From Akkermansiaceae bacterium (lineage in GTDB: Bacteria; Verrucomicrobiota; Verrucomicrobiia; Verrucomicrobiales; Akkermansiaceae), in assembly GCA_013041925.1 (NCBI GenBank), contig JABDRB010000011.1:62001-126000 (forward strand): a stretch of 64,000 nt of DNA, written 5' to 3'. Under the pieces are notes generated by a model. The model was given only the letters and a program-made list of their open reading frames with translations, had not been told where the DNA came from and ran no database searches. Positions 1-8,586 of this stretch are shown here, piece after piece; positions within the stretch are counted from its first letter, which is position 1, and every line of letters begins with the position of its first letter. The position numbers and the translations under genes are program-made.

Positions 1-549
1 GCGGACCATCACAGCTCCGGATCGCTCGATCGATGGCCGCCCGACCATATCAAGTTCGTCGGGTATATCTTCAAGCCCTTCCAACACAATCACGGTGGCA
101 TCCGCATCCGTGGACTTAAACATATCCGCCTTCACATTTCCATCGGGCGTGTAAACAGAGCTTAGCTCAGCCACCAGCGGTGCCGACCCTTCGGAGGTTT
201 CCACCACTTGGGTTCCCATATAAAAACAAGCCGCCATCACACCCGCCGCAACAGGAAAGGCCAACCACCGCCAAAACCCCCTGATACTCCGAGACGACTC
301 GCCAGCGACGGGAACCGATTCATCATCAATATGACGGAGAACGTGCTGGTTGAAAAAATCCGGATACGGGGGCTCAATACTGCGAGGAATGTGCTGTTGA
401 ATGTTGGATCGCATCAATTGCACCGCATCACGCTCAGCAAGCAACTCAGGATGATCCTGCACCCATGCCTCGACACATTGCAGGTCATCGCCTTCCAGCT
501 CACCATCCATCCAGAGTGTCAGTGCGGTTTCATCAGGTTTCGTTTTCAT
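1..549 (-). CDS. membrane anti-sigma factor (3' end outside window)
   Basis: This frame is open for 183 codons from an ATG at 549 to the left edge, so the C-terminus is missing. It starts MKTKPDETALTLWMDGELEG, the usual opening of anti-sigma factors that grip an ECF sigma factor in the cytoplasm. A Trp-rich hydrophobic segment near residues 92-112 (FWRWLAFPVAAGVMAACFYM) is a likely single membrane span, followed by an extracytoplasmic part. The zinc motif HxxxCxxC of ZAS-type anti-sigmas is not seen; the only early Cys is in DDLQCVEAW. It begins 26 nt after the sigma gene's stop on the same strand, so the two are almost surely co-transcribed and the product should hold that sigma factor inactive. 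The family is inferred from layout and topology, not from a diagnostic motif. Confidence 0.72.
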   Translation of the reverse strand, partial: MKTKPDETALTLWMDGELEGDDLQCVEAWVQDHPELLAERDAVQLMRSNIQQHIPRSIEPPYPDFFNQHVLRHIDDESVPVAGESSRSIRGFWRWLAFPVAAGVMAACFYMGTQVVETSEGSAPLVAELSSVYTPDGNVKADMFKSTDADATVIVLEGLEDIPDELDMVGRPSIERSGAVMVR

Positions 550-575
550 GGTCTGTGTGTGGTTAAAAATTTAGG

Positions 576-1292
576 TTATAATTCAGGTCGAAGATACGAT
601 TGTAATTTTTTGCGGGCGTAATGAATACGGCTCATCACCGTCCCCATCGAGCACTCCGTGATCTCAGAAATCTGTTTGTAATCCATCCCTTGGACTTCAC
701 GCAGCAGGATCACTTCCTGGTGCTCTGCAGAGAGCCTTCCCATGGCAGCCTCGATCTGGCCGCGCAGCTCTTTTTGCGCCATCGCTTCATCGGGACGTTT
801 TTCCTGCCGAGGTGCCGTCGCGGCACCAGACTCAATCCGACTGGCGTCAAACACCTCATCATGAAGCTCCCCCGCACTTTCGCCTCGGCGCTTGCGCAGC
901 CAGTCGTAAACCACGTTGTGACTGATCCGGAACATCCACGTGGTAAACCGTGCCCGCGCCTCGAACTTTGGCAAGGCCTTCCATGCCTTGATAAACGCCT
1001 CTTGCGAGAGGTCCCAGGCATCAGCATCATTTTTGACCATATTGAGTATCATGGCGTAGATTTTTCCTCGGTGTTTGGTGACCAGACGATCAAAGGCCCG
1101 CGTGTCCCCCGACTGAGCTTTTTGAACCCACTCGGCATCTTCTGCGGCACTCTGGATACTTGCGTCCAGAGCCCCTTGACCCTCCTTTTTTTTGTAGGGT
1201 TGCGACCCGCCCCCCGCGCCTCCGCCAACAGCAGATTCAGGTGGAACAGGTCCATTCAGCCGATTGGACGCCATATGTCGGAAAATATTCAT
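576..1292 (-). CDS. ECF RNA polymerase sigma factor (sigma-70 family, RpoE-like)
   Basis: Directs RNA polymerase to a stress or envelope regulon. From the ATG at 1292 it is 238 residues. After a Gly/Pro-rich N-terminal tail come region 2 (SGDTRAFDRLVTKH through FTTWMFRISHNVVYDWLRKR, core binding and -10 recognition), an acidic/basic linker, and region 4 (MGRLSAEHQEVILLREVQG through the helix-turn-helix GTVMSRIHYARKKL). Region 3 is absent, as expected for ECF factors. An open frame continues upstream to 1451 but has no family likeness; starts at 1292 (MNIF) or 1274 (MASN) are more plausible, and neither has an SD. The anti-sigma gene follows 26 nt downstream. Two copies of TGTCAGG (minus strand) lie just upstream of the start and could be part of an autoregulated promoter. 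Confidence 0.88.
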   Translation of the reverse strand: MNIFRHMASNRLNGPVPPESAVGGGAGGGSQPYKKKEGQGALDASIQSAAEDAEWVQKAQSGDTRAFDRLVTKHRGKIYAMILNMVKNDADAWDLSQEAFIKAWKALPKFEARARFTTWMFRISHNVVYDWLRKRRGESAGELHDEVFDASRIESGAATAPRQEKRPDEAMAQKELRGQIEAAMGRLSAEHQEVILLREVQGMDYKQISEITECSMGTVMSRIHYARKKLQSYLRPEL

Positions 1293-1306
1293 ACCAATAA
1301 CCCATA

Positions 1307-1327
1307 CCTGACAGAATTTCCTGACAG
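1307..1327 (-). promoter_or_regulatory. direct repeat CCTGACAG x2 upstream of the sigma gene
   Basis: CCTGACAG occurs at 1307-1314 and again at 1320-1327, 13 nt apart. It lies 15-35 nt upstream of the sigma-factor start and in the divergent region shared with mcsA. On the minus strand it reads TGTCAGG-N6-TGTCAGG. The repeat is visible in the sequence; a role as promoter element or operator is a guess. Confidence 0.3.
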
Positions 1328-1473
1328 GTGGTCGCGAGTCCCTAGAATGACGGGGATGGGCGGCCTTGGCAAGGCGGTGTTTTTCATCTTCAACATCCTT
1401 CCGGAAAAAATCGTGCCATCGCACGCTTTTCCTTTCGCATTTCCGCATCACGGGTCTACGATACCTCCCAACG

Positions 1474-2052
1474 ATGCAATGCGACTACTGCAACAATAAG
1501 GCCACCGTCTTTTTCACCCAGATTATTGACGGCAATAGCAAGAAATCATGCCTGTGTGAGGCATGTGCCACCCAGTCTGGGGTGATCGACCCTGACGGGT
1601 TCCTGCTCGGAAACATCGAAGCCTCAGCCAACCCGACCAGTCCGACCAACCCAAAAGACTCACCCTTTGACCCCCCACTGACCGGCGACACCACCGATCC
1701 TGCTACGCACACACCCCCAACCCTTGAAAAATCGGCCACCTGCCCTGGGTGCGGATTTGCCTTGGACGATCTTAAAAAAACCGGCCGACTCGGCTGCAGC
1801 CAGTGCTATCAGTCCTTCCACAATGAAATCCGCCATAACCTCGGCGGCATGCACAAAGGCACCAGCCACACAGGCCGCGTCCCCGAGGGAATGCTCAAGG
1901 CGTTTCAACAACGTCAGCACCGCGAACAACTCCAGCAGGAAATGGACGAAGCTATTCAGGCTGAAGATTACGAAAAAGCAGCCGCCCTGCGCGATCAACT
2001 CAGCCAACTCAGCGAAATCGACCCCGGCGACAACCTGACCCTCGAACCCTGA
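1474..2052 (+). CDS. mcsA: McsA-like activator of protein arginine kinase
   Basis: 192 residues from the ATG at 1474 (MQCDYC). McsA is the zinc-binding partner that activates the arginine kinase McsB. Paired cysteines are visible at C3/C6 and C28/C31 (with C26), and a second ribbon at C90/C93 and C108/C111 (CPGCG ... CSQC). The C-terminus carries a UVR/UvrB-C-type helical hairpin at about 152-180 (QLQQEMDEAIQAEDYEKAAA). The middle, 50-85, is Pro/Thr-rich and looks disordered. An in-frame ATG at 1366 would add 36 residues without likeness to the family and is rejected. mcsB follows after 12 nt, then clpC, the order seen in the Firmicutes ctsR operon, but no ctsR repressor gene is present here. 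Confidence 0.9.
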   Translation: MQCDYCNNKATVFFTQIIDGNSKKSCLCEACATQSGVIDPDGFLLGNIEASANPTSPTNPKDSPFDPPLTGDTTDPATHTPPTLEKSATCPGCGFALDDLKKTGRLGCSQCYQSFHNEIRHNLGGMHKGTSHTGRVPEGMLKAFQQRQHREQLQQEMDEAIQAEDYEKAAALRDQLSQLSEIDPGDNLTLEP

Positions 2053-2064
2053 TTTCCTTTCATC

Positions 2065-3183
2065 ATGATGCGATTTTCCACCCTTCTCAAGCACCCTGCC
2101 GACTGGATGACTGGCGCGGATGCCGATAGCACCGTCGTCCTGACCAGCCGTATCCGGCTCGCTCGCAATGTCACCGACGCCCCCTTCCCAGGATGGGCGC
2201 GCAAGCAGGAGCGCATCGACCTCCTCAACCACCTGCGCCAAAAAATCGAACAACTCCCCGAGATGAAGGACGCCTTTTCCCAGCAACTCAGCGACCTCAC
2301 TTCCGTGCAAAAACAGGTCCTCGTCGAGCGGCACCTCATCAGCCGCGAACAAGCCGCCCGCGGCGAAGGCAGCGCCGCCGTCGTCAGTCGCAACCAAAAG
2401 CTCAGCGTGATGATCAATGAAGAAGATCACCTGCGCCTGCAATCCATCCGCTCCGGCCTCCACCTCCGCGAAGCCTACAATCTCATCGCCCACGTCGATT
2501 CCCAACTCGAAAAATTACTCCCCTACGCGTTCGACCAAGAACTCGGCTACCTCACCGCCTGCCCCACCAACGTAGGCACCGGCCTGCGTGCCTCCGCCAT
2601 GCTCCATCTCCCTGGCCTCGTCATCAGCGATCACATCGGCCAAACGATCCATGCCGCCAGCAAACTCGGCCTCGCCGTGCGTGGCATCTTCGGCGAGGGC
2701 ACCGAATCGCTCGGGCATCTGTTCCAGATCTCCAACCAATCTACCCTCGGCGAATCCGAGGATGACATCATCAACCGCCTCGAACGCGTCATCCACCAAG
2801 TCCGCGACCACGAACGCCATGCTCGCACCAAACTCGTCGAGGATGACCCCCAAATGGTCGCAGATAAAATCTCCCGTGCCTACGGATTACTGCGTCACGC
2901 CTATGTCATCGATTCCAAAGAAGCCCTCAACCACCTCTCATTGATCCGCCTCGGGACCGATATGGGCTGCTTCCCCAAGGAAACCATCTCCATCTGCGAT
3001 TCCCTGCTCATGGATATCGAACCCGCCCACCTCCAATACCACGTAGACGGAAAACTCGCCCCCGAGGAACGCGATACCATTCGTGCCAAAATCGTCCGTA
3101 GTCGGTTGCAAAACCTCCCAACACCTGATATAGATTCTCTTAATAACACATCCCCTTCTGACCCTACCCCCCCATCCGAATAA
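2065..3183 (+). CDS. mcsB: protein arginine kinase McsB
   Basis: ATP:guanido phosphotransferase that phosphorylates arginine side chains, marking proteins for ClpC. At 372 residues it is close to the usual 350-365. Visible motifs are the nucleotide-binding SRIRLARN (28-35), the NEEDHLR loop (118-124), the catalytic-Cys signature TACPTNVGTG with C166, and the phosphagen-kinase stretch GTESLGHLFQISNQ. The C-terminal region with KISRAYGLLRHAY is typical of McsB rather than creatine kinase. The start may be either of two consecutive in-frame ATGs (2065 or 2068). It sits 12 nt after mcsA and 9 nt before clpC, so the three form one operon and one pathway. Confidence 0.95.
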   Translation: MMRFSTLLKHPADWMTGADADSTVVLTSRIRLARNVTDAPFPGWARKQERIDLLNHLRQKIEQLPEMKDAFSQQLSDLTSVQKQVLVERHLISREQAARGEGSAAVVSRNQKLSVMINEEDHLRLQSIRSGLHLREAYNLIAHVDSQLEKLLPYAFDQELGYLTACPTNVGTGLRASAMLHLPGLVISDHIGQTIHAASKLGLAVRGIFGEGTESLGHLFQISNQSTLGESEDDIINRLERVIHQVRDHERHARTKLVEDDPQMVADKISRAYGLLRHAYVIDSKEALNHLSLIRLGTDMGCFPKETISICDSLLMDIEPAHLQYHVDGKLAPEERDTIRAKIVRSRLQNLPTPDIDSLNNTSPSDPTPPSE

Positions 3184-3192
3184 ACCCACACT

Positions 3193-5706
3193 ATGAATAA
3201 TTTTACTCCAAGAGCCCAACAAGTTCTCGCTCTCGCCCGCAAAGAGGCCGATCGGTTTAACCACAACTACGTGGGCACCGAACACATCCTGCTCGGGTTG
3301 ATCAAACTCGGCCAAGGCGTTGCCGTCAGCGTGCTGCAAAACATGGGTCTCGACCTTGAGACGGTACGCGTCGAGGTCGAGAAACAAGTAGGGTCGGGCC
3401 CAGAAAACACGATCTCAGGCAATATTCCATACACCCCGCGCGTCAAAAAAGTCCTCGCTCTCTCCAACAAAGAGGCCGAACAACTCGACCACTCCTACGT
3501 GGGAACCGAGCACCTCCTCTTAGGTCTACTGCGCGAAGGCGAAGGCGTGGCCGCCCGTGTCCTCACCAGCCTCAATGTCGACATCAACCAAACCCGCCAA
3601 GAAATCCTTGCCGAGATCGACCCCAATTTCAACCCAGACGACATCGCGGACGAGTTTGAAGATTTTGAGGACGAAGGTGATCCGTCCGAGGGAGGCGATG
3701 GCAAAAGTAAAACTCCTGCACTCAAGGCCTTTGGTCGCGACCTCACCCAGCTCGCCGAGAAAGACAAACTCGACCCCGTCATCGGACGTGAATCTGAAAT
3801 CGAACGCGTCATCCAGATCCTCTGCCGGCGCACCAAAAATAACCCCGTCCTCATCGGCGAAGCCGGTGTGGGAAAAACCGCCATCGTCGAAGGCCTCGCC
3901 CAAGAAATCATCAACGGCAACGTCCCCGAACTCCTGCGTGACCGCCGTGTTGTCACACTCGACCTCGCCCTCATGGTCGCCGGCACCAAGTACCGCGGCC
4001 AGTTCGAAGAACGCATCAAAGCCGTGATGGACGAAATCCGCAAAGCCAAAAACATCATCCTCTTCATCGACGAGCTTCACACCATCGTCGGTGCTGGCTC
4101 CGCTGAGGGTGCCATGGACGCGTCCAACATCATCAAACCTGCCCTTTCACGCTCCGAGTTACAATGTGTCGGTGCCACCACCATGAACGAATACCGAAAG
4201 TTCATCGAAAAAGATTCCGCGCTCGAGCGCCGATTCCAAAAGGTCAAAGTCGAGGAACCCTCCCAAGAGGACACCATCACCATCCTCAAAGGCCTCAAGT
4301 TTAAATACGAAGACCACCACAAGGCAACATACACCCCAGAGGCCATCGTCGCCTCCGTCAAACTCTCATCACGCTACCTCTCCGACCGCTTTTTACCCGA
4401 TAAAGCCATCGATGTGCTCGATGAGGCCGGCTCGCGCGCCCGGATCGGTCAGATGACCCGCCCCCCCAAGGTCAAGGACCTCGAAGCCAAAATCGTAGAA
4501 ATTCAAGCCGATAAAGTTGCCGCGATCAACGATCAGAACTTCGAGGAAGCCGCCTCCATGCGCGATGCTGAGAAACAGGCGAAACAGGAACTCGAAGACA
4601 TCGTGGCCACCTGGAAAGCCGAAAGCGAGGAAACCATCGTCGAGGTCGGTGAAGACGAAATCATGTCCGTCATTTCAAAGTGGACCGGCGTTCCCCTGCA
4701 ACGCATGGAACAGAAGGAAACCGAAAAACTCCTCAAGATGGAGGAGCAACTCAAAAGCAGTGTCATCGGCCAGGACACAGCCGTGACCACCATCTCCAAA
4801 GCCCTGCGCCGTTCCCGCGCCGACCTCAAAGACCCGCGCCGCCCGATCGGATCATTCCTTTTCCTCGGCCCTACCGGTGTGGGTAAAACCTACCTCGCAC
4901 GCAACCTCGCCGAGTTTATGTTCGGGGATCCTGACTCCCTGATTCAGATCGACATGTCCGAGTATATGGAGAAATTCTCCACCTCGCGCCTGATCGGATC
5001 GCCTCCGGGATACGTCGGCTATGAAGAAGGTGGCCAGCTTTCCGAAGCCGTCAGACGCCGACCCTACTCCGTCGTCCTCTTTGACGAGATCGAAAAAGCC
5101 CACCCCGATGTCATGAACCTCCTCCTTCAAATCTTGGAGGAAGGTATGATCACCGATAGCTTCGGCCGCAAAATTGACTTCCGCAATACCATCATCATCC
5201 TTACCTCCAACGTTGGTGCCTCCAGCATCAAACGCCAAACATCACTCGGCTTTGGAGCCATGCAGGAGGAGGAAAGCGACTTCGAAGGCATGAAGGAAAA
5301 AATCCTCGAGGAGGCCAAAAAACAATTCAAACCTGAATTTCTCAATCGCCTCGATGACACCGTGGTCTTCCACATGCTGGAGAAAAAAGCCCTCAGCGTC
5401 ATCGTCGACCTCGAGTGCACCAAACTCTTCAACCGCCTCGAAGAAAAAGGCATCACCTTGAAATTGGAGAAGGCCGCCCGCGAACTTCTCATGGAAAAAG
5501 GCTACGATCCGAACTATGGTGCCCGCCCCATGCGCCGCGCCGTGGAACGCTACCTCGAAGATCCACTCGCCGAGGCCCTACTCCGAGCCGACATCAAGGA
5601 AGGTGACACCGTTAAGGTTTCTCGGAAAAAAGATGCCCAGGATCTCACCTTCAAACCGGTCCAAACGAAAGGCAAAGGCAAAGGCAAAGATACCGCGACA
5701 ACATAG
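3193..5706 (+). CDS. clpC: ATP-dependent Clp protease unfoldase ClpC
   Basis: AAA+ unfoldase that feeds substrates to ClpP; 837 residues, a little over the usual 810-820. It has two Clp-N repeats (about 1-70 and 77-145), an acidic linker (154-170), AAA-1 with Walker A GEAGVGKT (222-229), a UVR-type M-domain around 421-470 ([15 protein letters not shown]), AAA-2 with Walker A GPTGVGKT (559-566) and Walker [15 protein letters not shown], and a Lys-rich tail [12 protein letters not shown]. Both N-repeats keep VGTEH with E30 and E106, matching the two glutamates that dock phospho-arginine in Bacillus ClpC. Operon position behind mcsA-mcsB fits arginine-phosphate-directed degradation. Confidence 0.97.
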   Translation: MNNFTPRAQQVLALARKEADRFNHNYVGTEHILLGLIKLGQGVAVSVLQNMGLDLETVRVEVEKQVGSGPENTISGNIPYTPRVKKVLALSNKEAEQLDHSYVGTEHLLLGLLREGEGVAARVLTSLNVDINQTRQEILAEIDPNFNPDDIADEFEDFEDEGDPSEGGDGKSKTPALKAFGRDLTQLAEKDKLDPVIGRESEIERVIQILCRRTKNNPVLIGEAGVGKTAIVEGLAQEIINGNVPELLRDRRVVTLDLALMVAGTKYRGQFEERIKAVMDEIRKAKNIILFIDELHTIVGAGSAEGAMDASNIIKPALSRSELQCVGATTMNEYRKFIEKDSALERRFQKVKVEEPSQEDTITILKGLKFKYEDHHKATYTPEAIVASVKLSSRYLSDRFLPDKAIDVLDEAGSRARIGQMTRPPKVKDLEAKIVEIQADKVAAINDQNFEEAASMRDAEKQAKQELEDIVATWKAESEETIVEVGEDEIMSVISKWTGVPLQRMEQKETEKLLKMEEQLKSSVIGQDTAVTTISKALRRSRADLKDPRRPIGSFLFLGPTGVGKTYLARNLAEFMFGDPDSLIQIDMSEYMEKFSTSRLIGSPPGYVGYEEGGQLSEAVRRRPYSVVLFDEIEKAHPDVMNLLLQILEEGMITDSFGRKIDFRNTIIILTSNVGASSIKRQTSLGFGAMQEEESDFEGMKEKILEEAKKQFKPEFLNRLDDTVVFHMLEKKALSVIVDLECTKLFNRLEEKGITLKLEKAARELLMEKGYDPNYGARPMRRAVERYLEDPLAEALLRADIKEGDTVKVSRKKDAQDLTFKPVQTKGKGKGKDTATT

Positions 5707-6129
5707 AGAGAGGCAAATCAAAGACGATGCCTACTCGCGACTGACAAGGCTCAACGCTGGGCCCTGTCATGAATGGCTCCGCCAGCACTCTGGATATCAC
5801 GCCCAAAACCAGCGATGGTGTTACAGGAGCTCAGTGCCATGGCCGCAAGACCAAGAAGAACAAAAATGACTTTTACAGGATTTTTCATAAGGATAGATCA
5901 GGGGTGAATGATTTGTTGATTCGTTTGTGTCGGCGTCAGATCCTCACCGCACATAACCAAGAGTAAAACTCAAACAATAATCTGCAAATCCTTTTTTCAG
6001 ATATCGATTCAACACGCGGCGTGAGACGGCTCATTTCTATCACAAGGATGCCATGGGCTTACTCCATTTTCTTTCCTTCGACTGCATGGTAGAACTTGAC
6101 GTCTCCACCGCAGAACGGCACAAACAGAC
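5707..6129. other. gene-poor spacer between clpC and the VOC gene
   Basis: About 420 bases, the largest non-coding stretch in the window. A 65-codon frame (5769-5966) lacks any recognisable motif, its composition does not look like the neighbouring proteins, and I do not call it a gene. The stretch holds one copy of an ACAGGAT...AAGGAT repeat (5875-5896) and a possible 26-codon leader frame (6053-6133). No clear rho-independent terminator was found behind clpC. Confidence 0.6.
5875..5896 (-). repeat. dispersed ATCCTG repeat, copy 1
   Basis: ACAGGATTTTTCATAAGGAT on the plus strand. Read on the minus strand it resembles the AATCCTG-type repeats at 13943-13975 and 17359-17384, but this copy is more degenerate and is not in a divergent promoter. 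Confidence 0.4.
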
Positions 6130-6133
6130 ATGA
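6053..6133 (+). CDS. possible 26-residue leader peptide overlapping the VOC start
   Basis: An ATG at 6053 is preceded at proper distance by AAGGA and opens a 26-codon frame beginning MGLLHFLSFDCMVELD. It ends at TGA 6131-6133, overlapping the ATG of the next gene (6130) as ATGA. Such an overlap could couple translation. No family is recognised, and a chance frame of this size is quite possible. Confidence 0.22.
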   Translation: MGLLHFLSFDCMVELDVSTAERHKQT

Positions 6134-6504
6134 TCAAATTTCTCCATACCCGTATCCGTGTCTCCAACCCACAAGCCAGCATCGCGTTCTACCAGAAACT
6201 TGGCTTCACCCTCGGCGAACAAAAAACATCCCCCCAAGGAAATCAACTCGCATTCCTCCACTTACCAGGAAATGACCACTTCCTCGAGCTAACCTACTCA
6301 CCTGACTTTGCGGTCGAGTTTCCCGAGGACCTCATGCACACCGCCGTCGGCGTCGCCGACATCATCGTTTATTGCGACAAACTCGAGCAGGACGGCATCG
6401 AGATCTGGCCCGGAGAATGGCGACAGAAATTCTCCAGCGGTGAACGCAAAATGGCGTTTGTCACCGACCCCGACGGCTACGAGGTCGAAATCCTCGAAGT
6501 GTGA
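6130..6504 (+). CDS. VOC-superfamily protein, lactoylglutathione-lyase-like
   Basis: 124 residues, one glyoxalase/bleomycin-resistance fold module pair (beta-alpha-beta-beta-beta twice). The opening MIKFLHTRIRVSNPQASIAF and the closing FVTDPDGYEVEILEV are typical of glyoxalase I-like proteins. Likely metal ligands are H6 in the first module and E122 in the terminal VEILEV strand. Possible roles are methylglyoxal detoxification or an unrelated dioxygenase/isomerase; the sequence alone does not choose. It stands alone, convergent with recG. Confidence 0.75.
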   Translation: MIKFLHTRIRVSNPQASIAFYQKLGFTLGEQKTSPQGNQLAFLHLPGNDHFLELTYSPDFAVEFPEDLMHTAVGVADIIVYCDKLEQDGIEIWPGEWRQKFSSGERKMAFVTDPDGYEVEILEV

Positions 6505-6505
6505 C

Positions 6506-6538
6506 CGCTCGGGCCTACTTGTGGTCACCCCCTGAGCG
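6506..6538. terminator. hairpin in the convergent gap between the VOC gene and recG
   Basis: CGCTCGGG (6506-6513) pairs with CCTGAGCG (6531-6538) through 8 positions with one G-U wobble. It fills the 34-nt gap between the two convergent stops. There is no T-run, so it is a weak bidirectional terminator candidate. Confidence 0.4.
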
Positions 6539-8578
6539 CTAACCCACCTCGACATCGCCATCGTGAATAAGCTTCAGCAACGCTGGGTGTTTTTCTAAAT
6601 GCGGGTCATCCTCCAGCACCTTCTCAGCACAGGCACGCGCCTCGCGGATCAGTTCCATGTCGGCCAAAAACTCAACAAAGCGAAGGTTTGCCAACCCGCT
6701 CTGCTCCATCCCCAAAACATCGCCAGGTCCCCGCAACCGGAGATCCGCCTCCGCAATTTGAAACCCGTCCGACGTCCCCACTAAGACTTCCAGCTTCTCC
6801 ATCGCATCGGCAGATTTTCCGTCCGTGGTCAAAATACAGTAACTCTTGTGCGCACCTCGACCGATCCGGCCGCGGAGCTGGTGGAGCTGAGCCAACCCAA
6901 ACCTCTCGGCATGATGAATAACCATGAGGTTTGCATTAGGCACATCCACCCCCACCTCGATCACGGTGGTGGCCACCAGCACATCGAGCCCGCCATCACG
7001 AAACTCCGTCATCACCGCGTCTTTCTCCTCGGGCGGCAGTTTTCCATGCAATAGACCCACCTTAAAACCAGACAGGCGCTTCACCCATTTTTCATATTCA
7101 ACCGTCGCCGCCTCCACCTTGAGATGATCGCTTTCTTCAACCAGTGGGTAAACAAGGTAAGCCTGCCTCCCCTCTTTCAGTTGCCCTTTGATAAATTGGC
7201 TGATGTCCGTGACCTTCGGTTTTTTTCTCAGTGCGGTAACCACTTCACCCCGTCCTTCAGGCCGCTCATCAAGCAGAGATACATCAAGGTCACCATAAAG
7301 TGTCAGCGTAAGCGTTCTCGGGATTGGAGTCGCCGTCATCACCAACACATCTGGCATCACCCCTTGCCGAATCAACATCGCCCGCTGACCGACTCCAAAC
7401 TTATGTTGCTCGTCAATGACAACGAACCCTAACTCGTTAAACTCAACACCCTCATAAAGCAGGGCATGGGTGCCAATCACCATCTGGGCAGCACCTTCCA
7501 GCTTGTCATGTGTATCTTCCTGCCGCGATCCAGTCCGCAACGACACCCTGATCCCTAAGGGATCAAGCCATTTCCGAAACGTCAGGTAATGCTGTTCTGC
7601 AAGAATCTGAGTGGGTGCCATCAAGGCCGCCTGCACACCCGACTCAACCGCCAACAGCATCGCACACATCGCCACAAAGGTTTTCCCTGATCCCACATCT
7701 CCTTGCAACAGCCGACTCATCGGAAACGGTGAACGCATATCCGCAATCACCTCCTTAATACTCCGCTTCTGGGCTTCGGTTAAATCAAAGGGCAAGCTGT
7801 GATAAAATGCCGTCAGCAATGATGTTTTCCTCCCCATCACTCGCCCATGATGCTCGCGAACCCTCGCCCGTTTCCACACCACACTAAGCTGCAAGGCAAA
7901 AAATTCCTCCAAGGCAAAATAACGCCTCGCCGCCTCCGCCTGCGCAAGGCTGTCCGGAAAGTGCAGCTCACGCAACGCCTCGTGCCGCGGGTAACTTGGG
8001 TCAATATCATAGGCGGGAGCGACACTCGATCGATCCACCCCCACCAGTAGCTTATACGTATACTCACGCAGCCGCCGTTGGGCAATGCCCGCAACCCCTC
8101 GGTAAATCGGCACAATCCTCTCCAAATGAATCGATACGTTATCACTCTCACCCACAATCTCAAAATCGGGGTGATCCATCACCATCCGGCCTTGGTAATC
8201 CTTCGGCTTACCAAACATCACCACCTCATGACCCTCCGCCAACATGCTTTTCATCCACGGCATATTAAACCACCGACAGGTTACCTTGTTAGGCAAAAAT
8301 GCACCGCCATTCGCCTCACTCACGATCGCTTCAAAAAACTGCTTCCTCCCCCCGAACCTCTGCACCTGAGTATCCACCACCATTCCACGCAAACACACCG
8401 GACCGCCGCCAGCTTGCACGGGGAAAACATCAAATCGCTGCCTGTCCTCATACCTCTTGGGTAGCCGGTCTAATACATCAGCCACCGTCTCGACACCCGC
8501 CGAGGCGAAAGCCAACACATCCTTGGCGGAAATAAAATCCACCAATGACAACGCATCACTGGCACCGTATCCACTCAT
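6539..8578 (-). CDS. recG: ATP-dependent DNA helicase RecG
   Basis: 679 residues, normal for RecG, the branch-migrating helicase of stalled forks and recombination intermediates. The N-terminal wedge/OB domain runs to about 230 (contains LPKRYEDRQ). It is followed by helicase domain 1 with Walker A GDVGSGKT near 293, motif VIDEQHKFGVGQRA (DExH box DEQH) and TATPIPRTL, then helicase domain 2 ending in QLRGRIGRG and a C-terminal TRG-like segment (LRLRGPGDVLGMEQSGLANL). ATG at 8578 is preferred; the GTG just before it (8581) is possible. Lies 8 nt behind recJ in the lpxK-recJ-recG operon. Confidence 0.96.
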   Translation of the reverse strand: MSGYGASDALSLVDFISAKDVLAFASAGVETVADVLDRLPKRYEDRQRFDVFPVQAGGGPVCLRGMVVDTQVQRFGGRKQFFEAIVSEANGGAFLPNKVTCRWFNMPWMKSMLAEGHEVVMFGKPKDYQGRMVMDHPDFEIVGESDNVSIHLERIVPIYRGVAGIAQRRLREYTYKLLVGVDRSSVAPAYDIDPSYPRHEALRELHFPDSLAQAEAARRYFALEEFFALQLSVVWKRARVREHHGRVMGRKTSLLTAFYHSLPFDLTEAQKRSIKEVIADMRSPFPMSRLLQGDVGSGKTFVAMCAMLLAVESGVQAALMAPTQILAEQHYLTFRKWLDPLGIRVSLRTGSRQEDTHDKLEGAAQMVIGTHALLYEGVEFNELGFVVIDEQHKFGVGQRAMLIRQGVMPDVLVMTATPIPRTLTLTLYGDLDVSLLDERPEGRGEVVTALRKKPKVTDISQFIKGQLKEGRQAYLVYPLVEESDHLKVEAATVEYEKWVKRLSGFKVGLLHGKLPPEEKDAVMTEFRDGGLDVLVATTVIEVGVDVPNANLMVIHHAERFGLAQLHQLRGRIGRGAHKSYCILTTDGKSADAMEKLEVLVGTSDGFQIAEADLRLRGPGDVLGMEQSGLANLRFVEFLADMELIREARACAEKVLEDDPHLEKHPALLKLIHDGDVEVG

Positions 8579-8586
8579 CACCTATA

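Noticed and set aside
621-1499. 292-codon plus-strand frame over the sigma-factor gene
   Set aside because: It is the antisense shadow of a clear ECF sigma factor; its product has no family pattern.
1660-2505. 281-codon minus-strand frame under mcsA/mcsB
   Set aside because: Antisense to two well-supported genes, composition Gly/Ala/Val-rich as expected for a shadow frame.
3495-4080. two overlapping minus-strand frames under clpC
   Set aside because: Shadows of the ClpC N-domain and AAA-1 coding sequence.
5769-5966. 65-codon plus-strand frame in the clpC-VOC spacer
   Set aside because: No SD, no family pattern, and it runs through a dispersed repeat; not supported as a gene.
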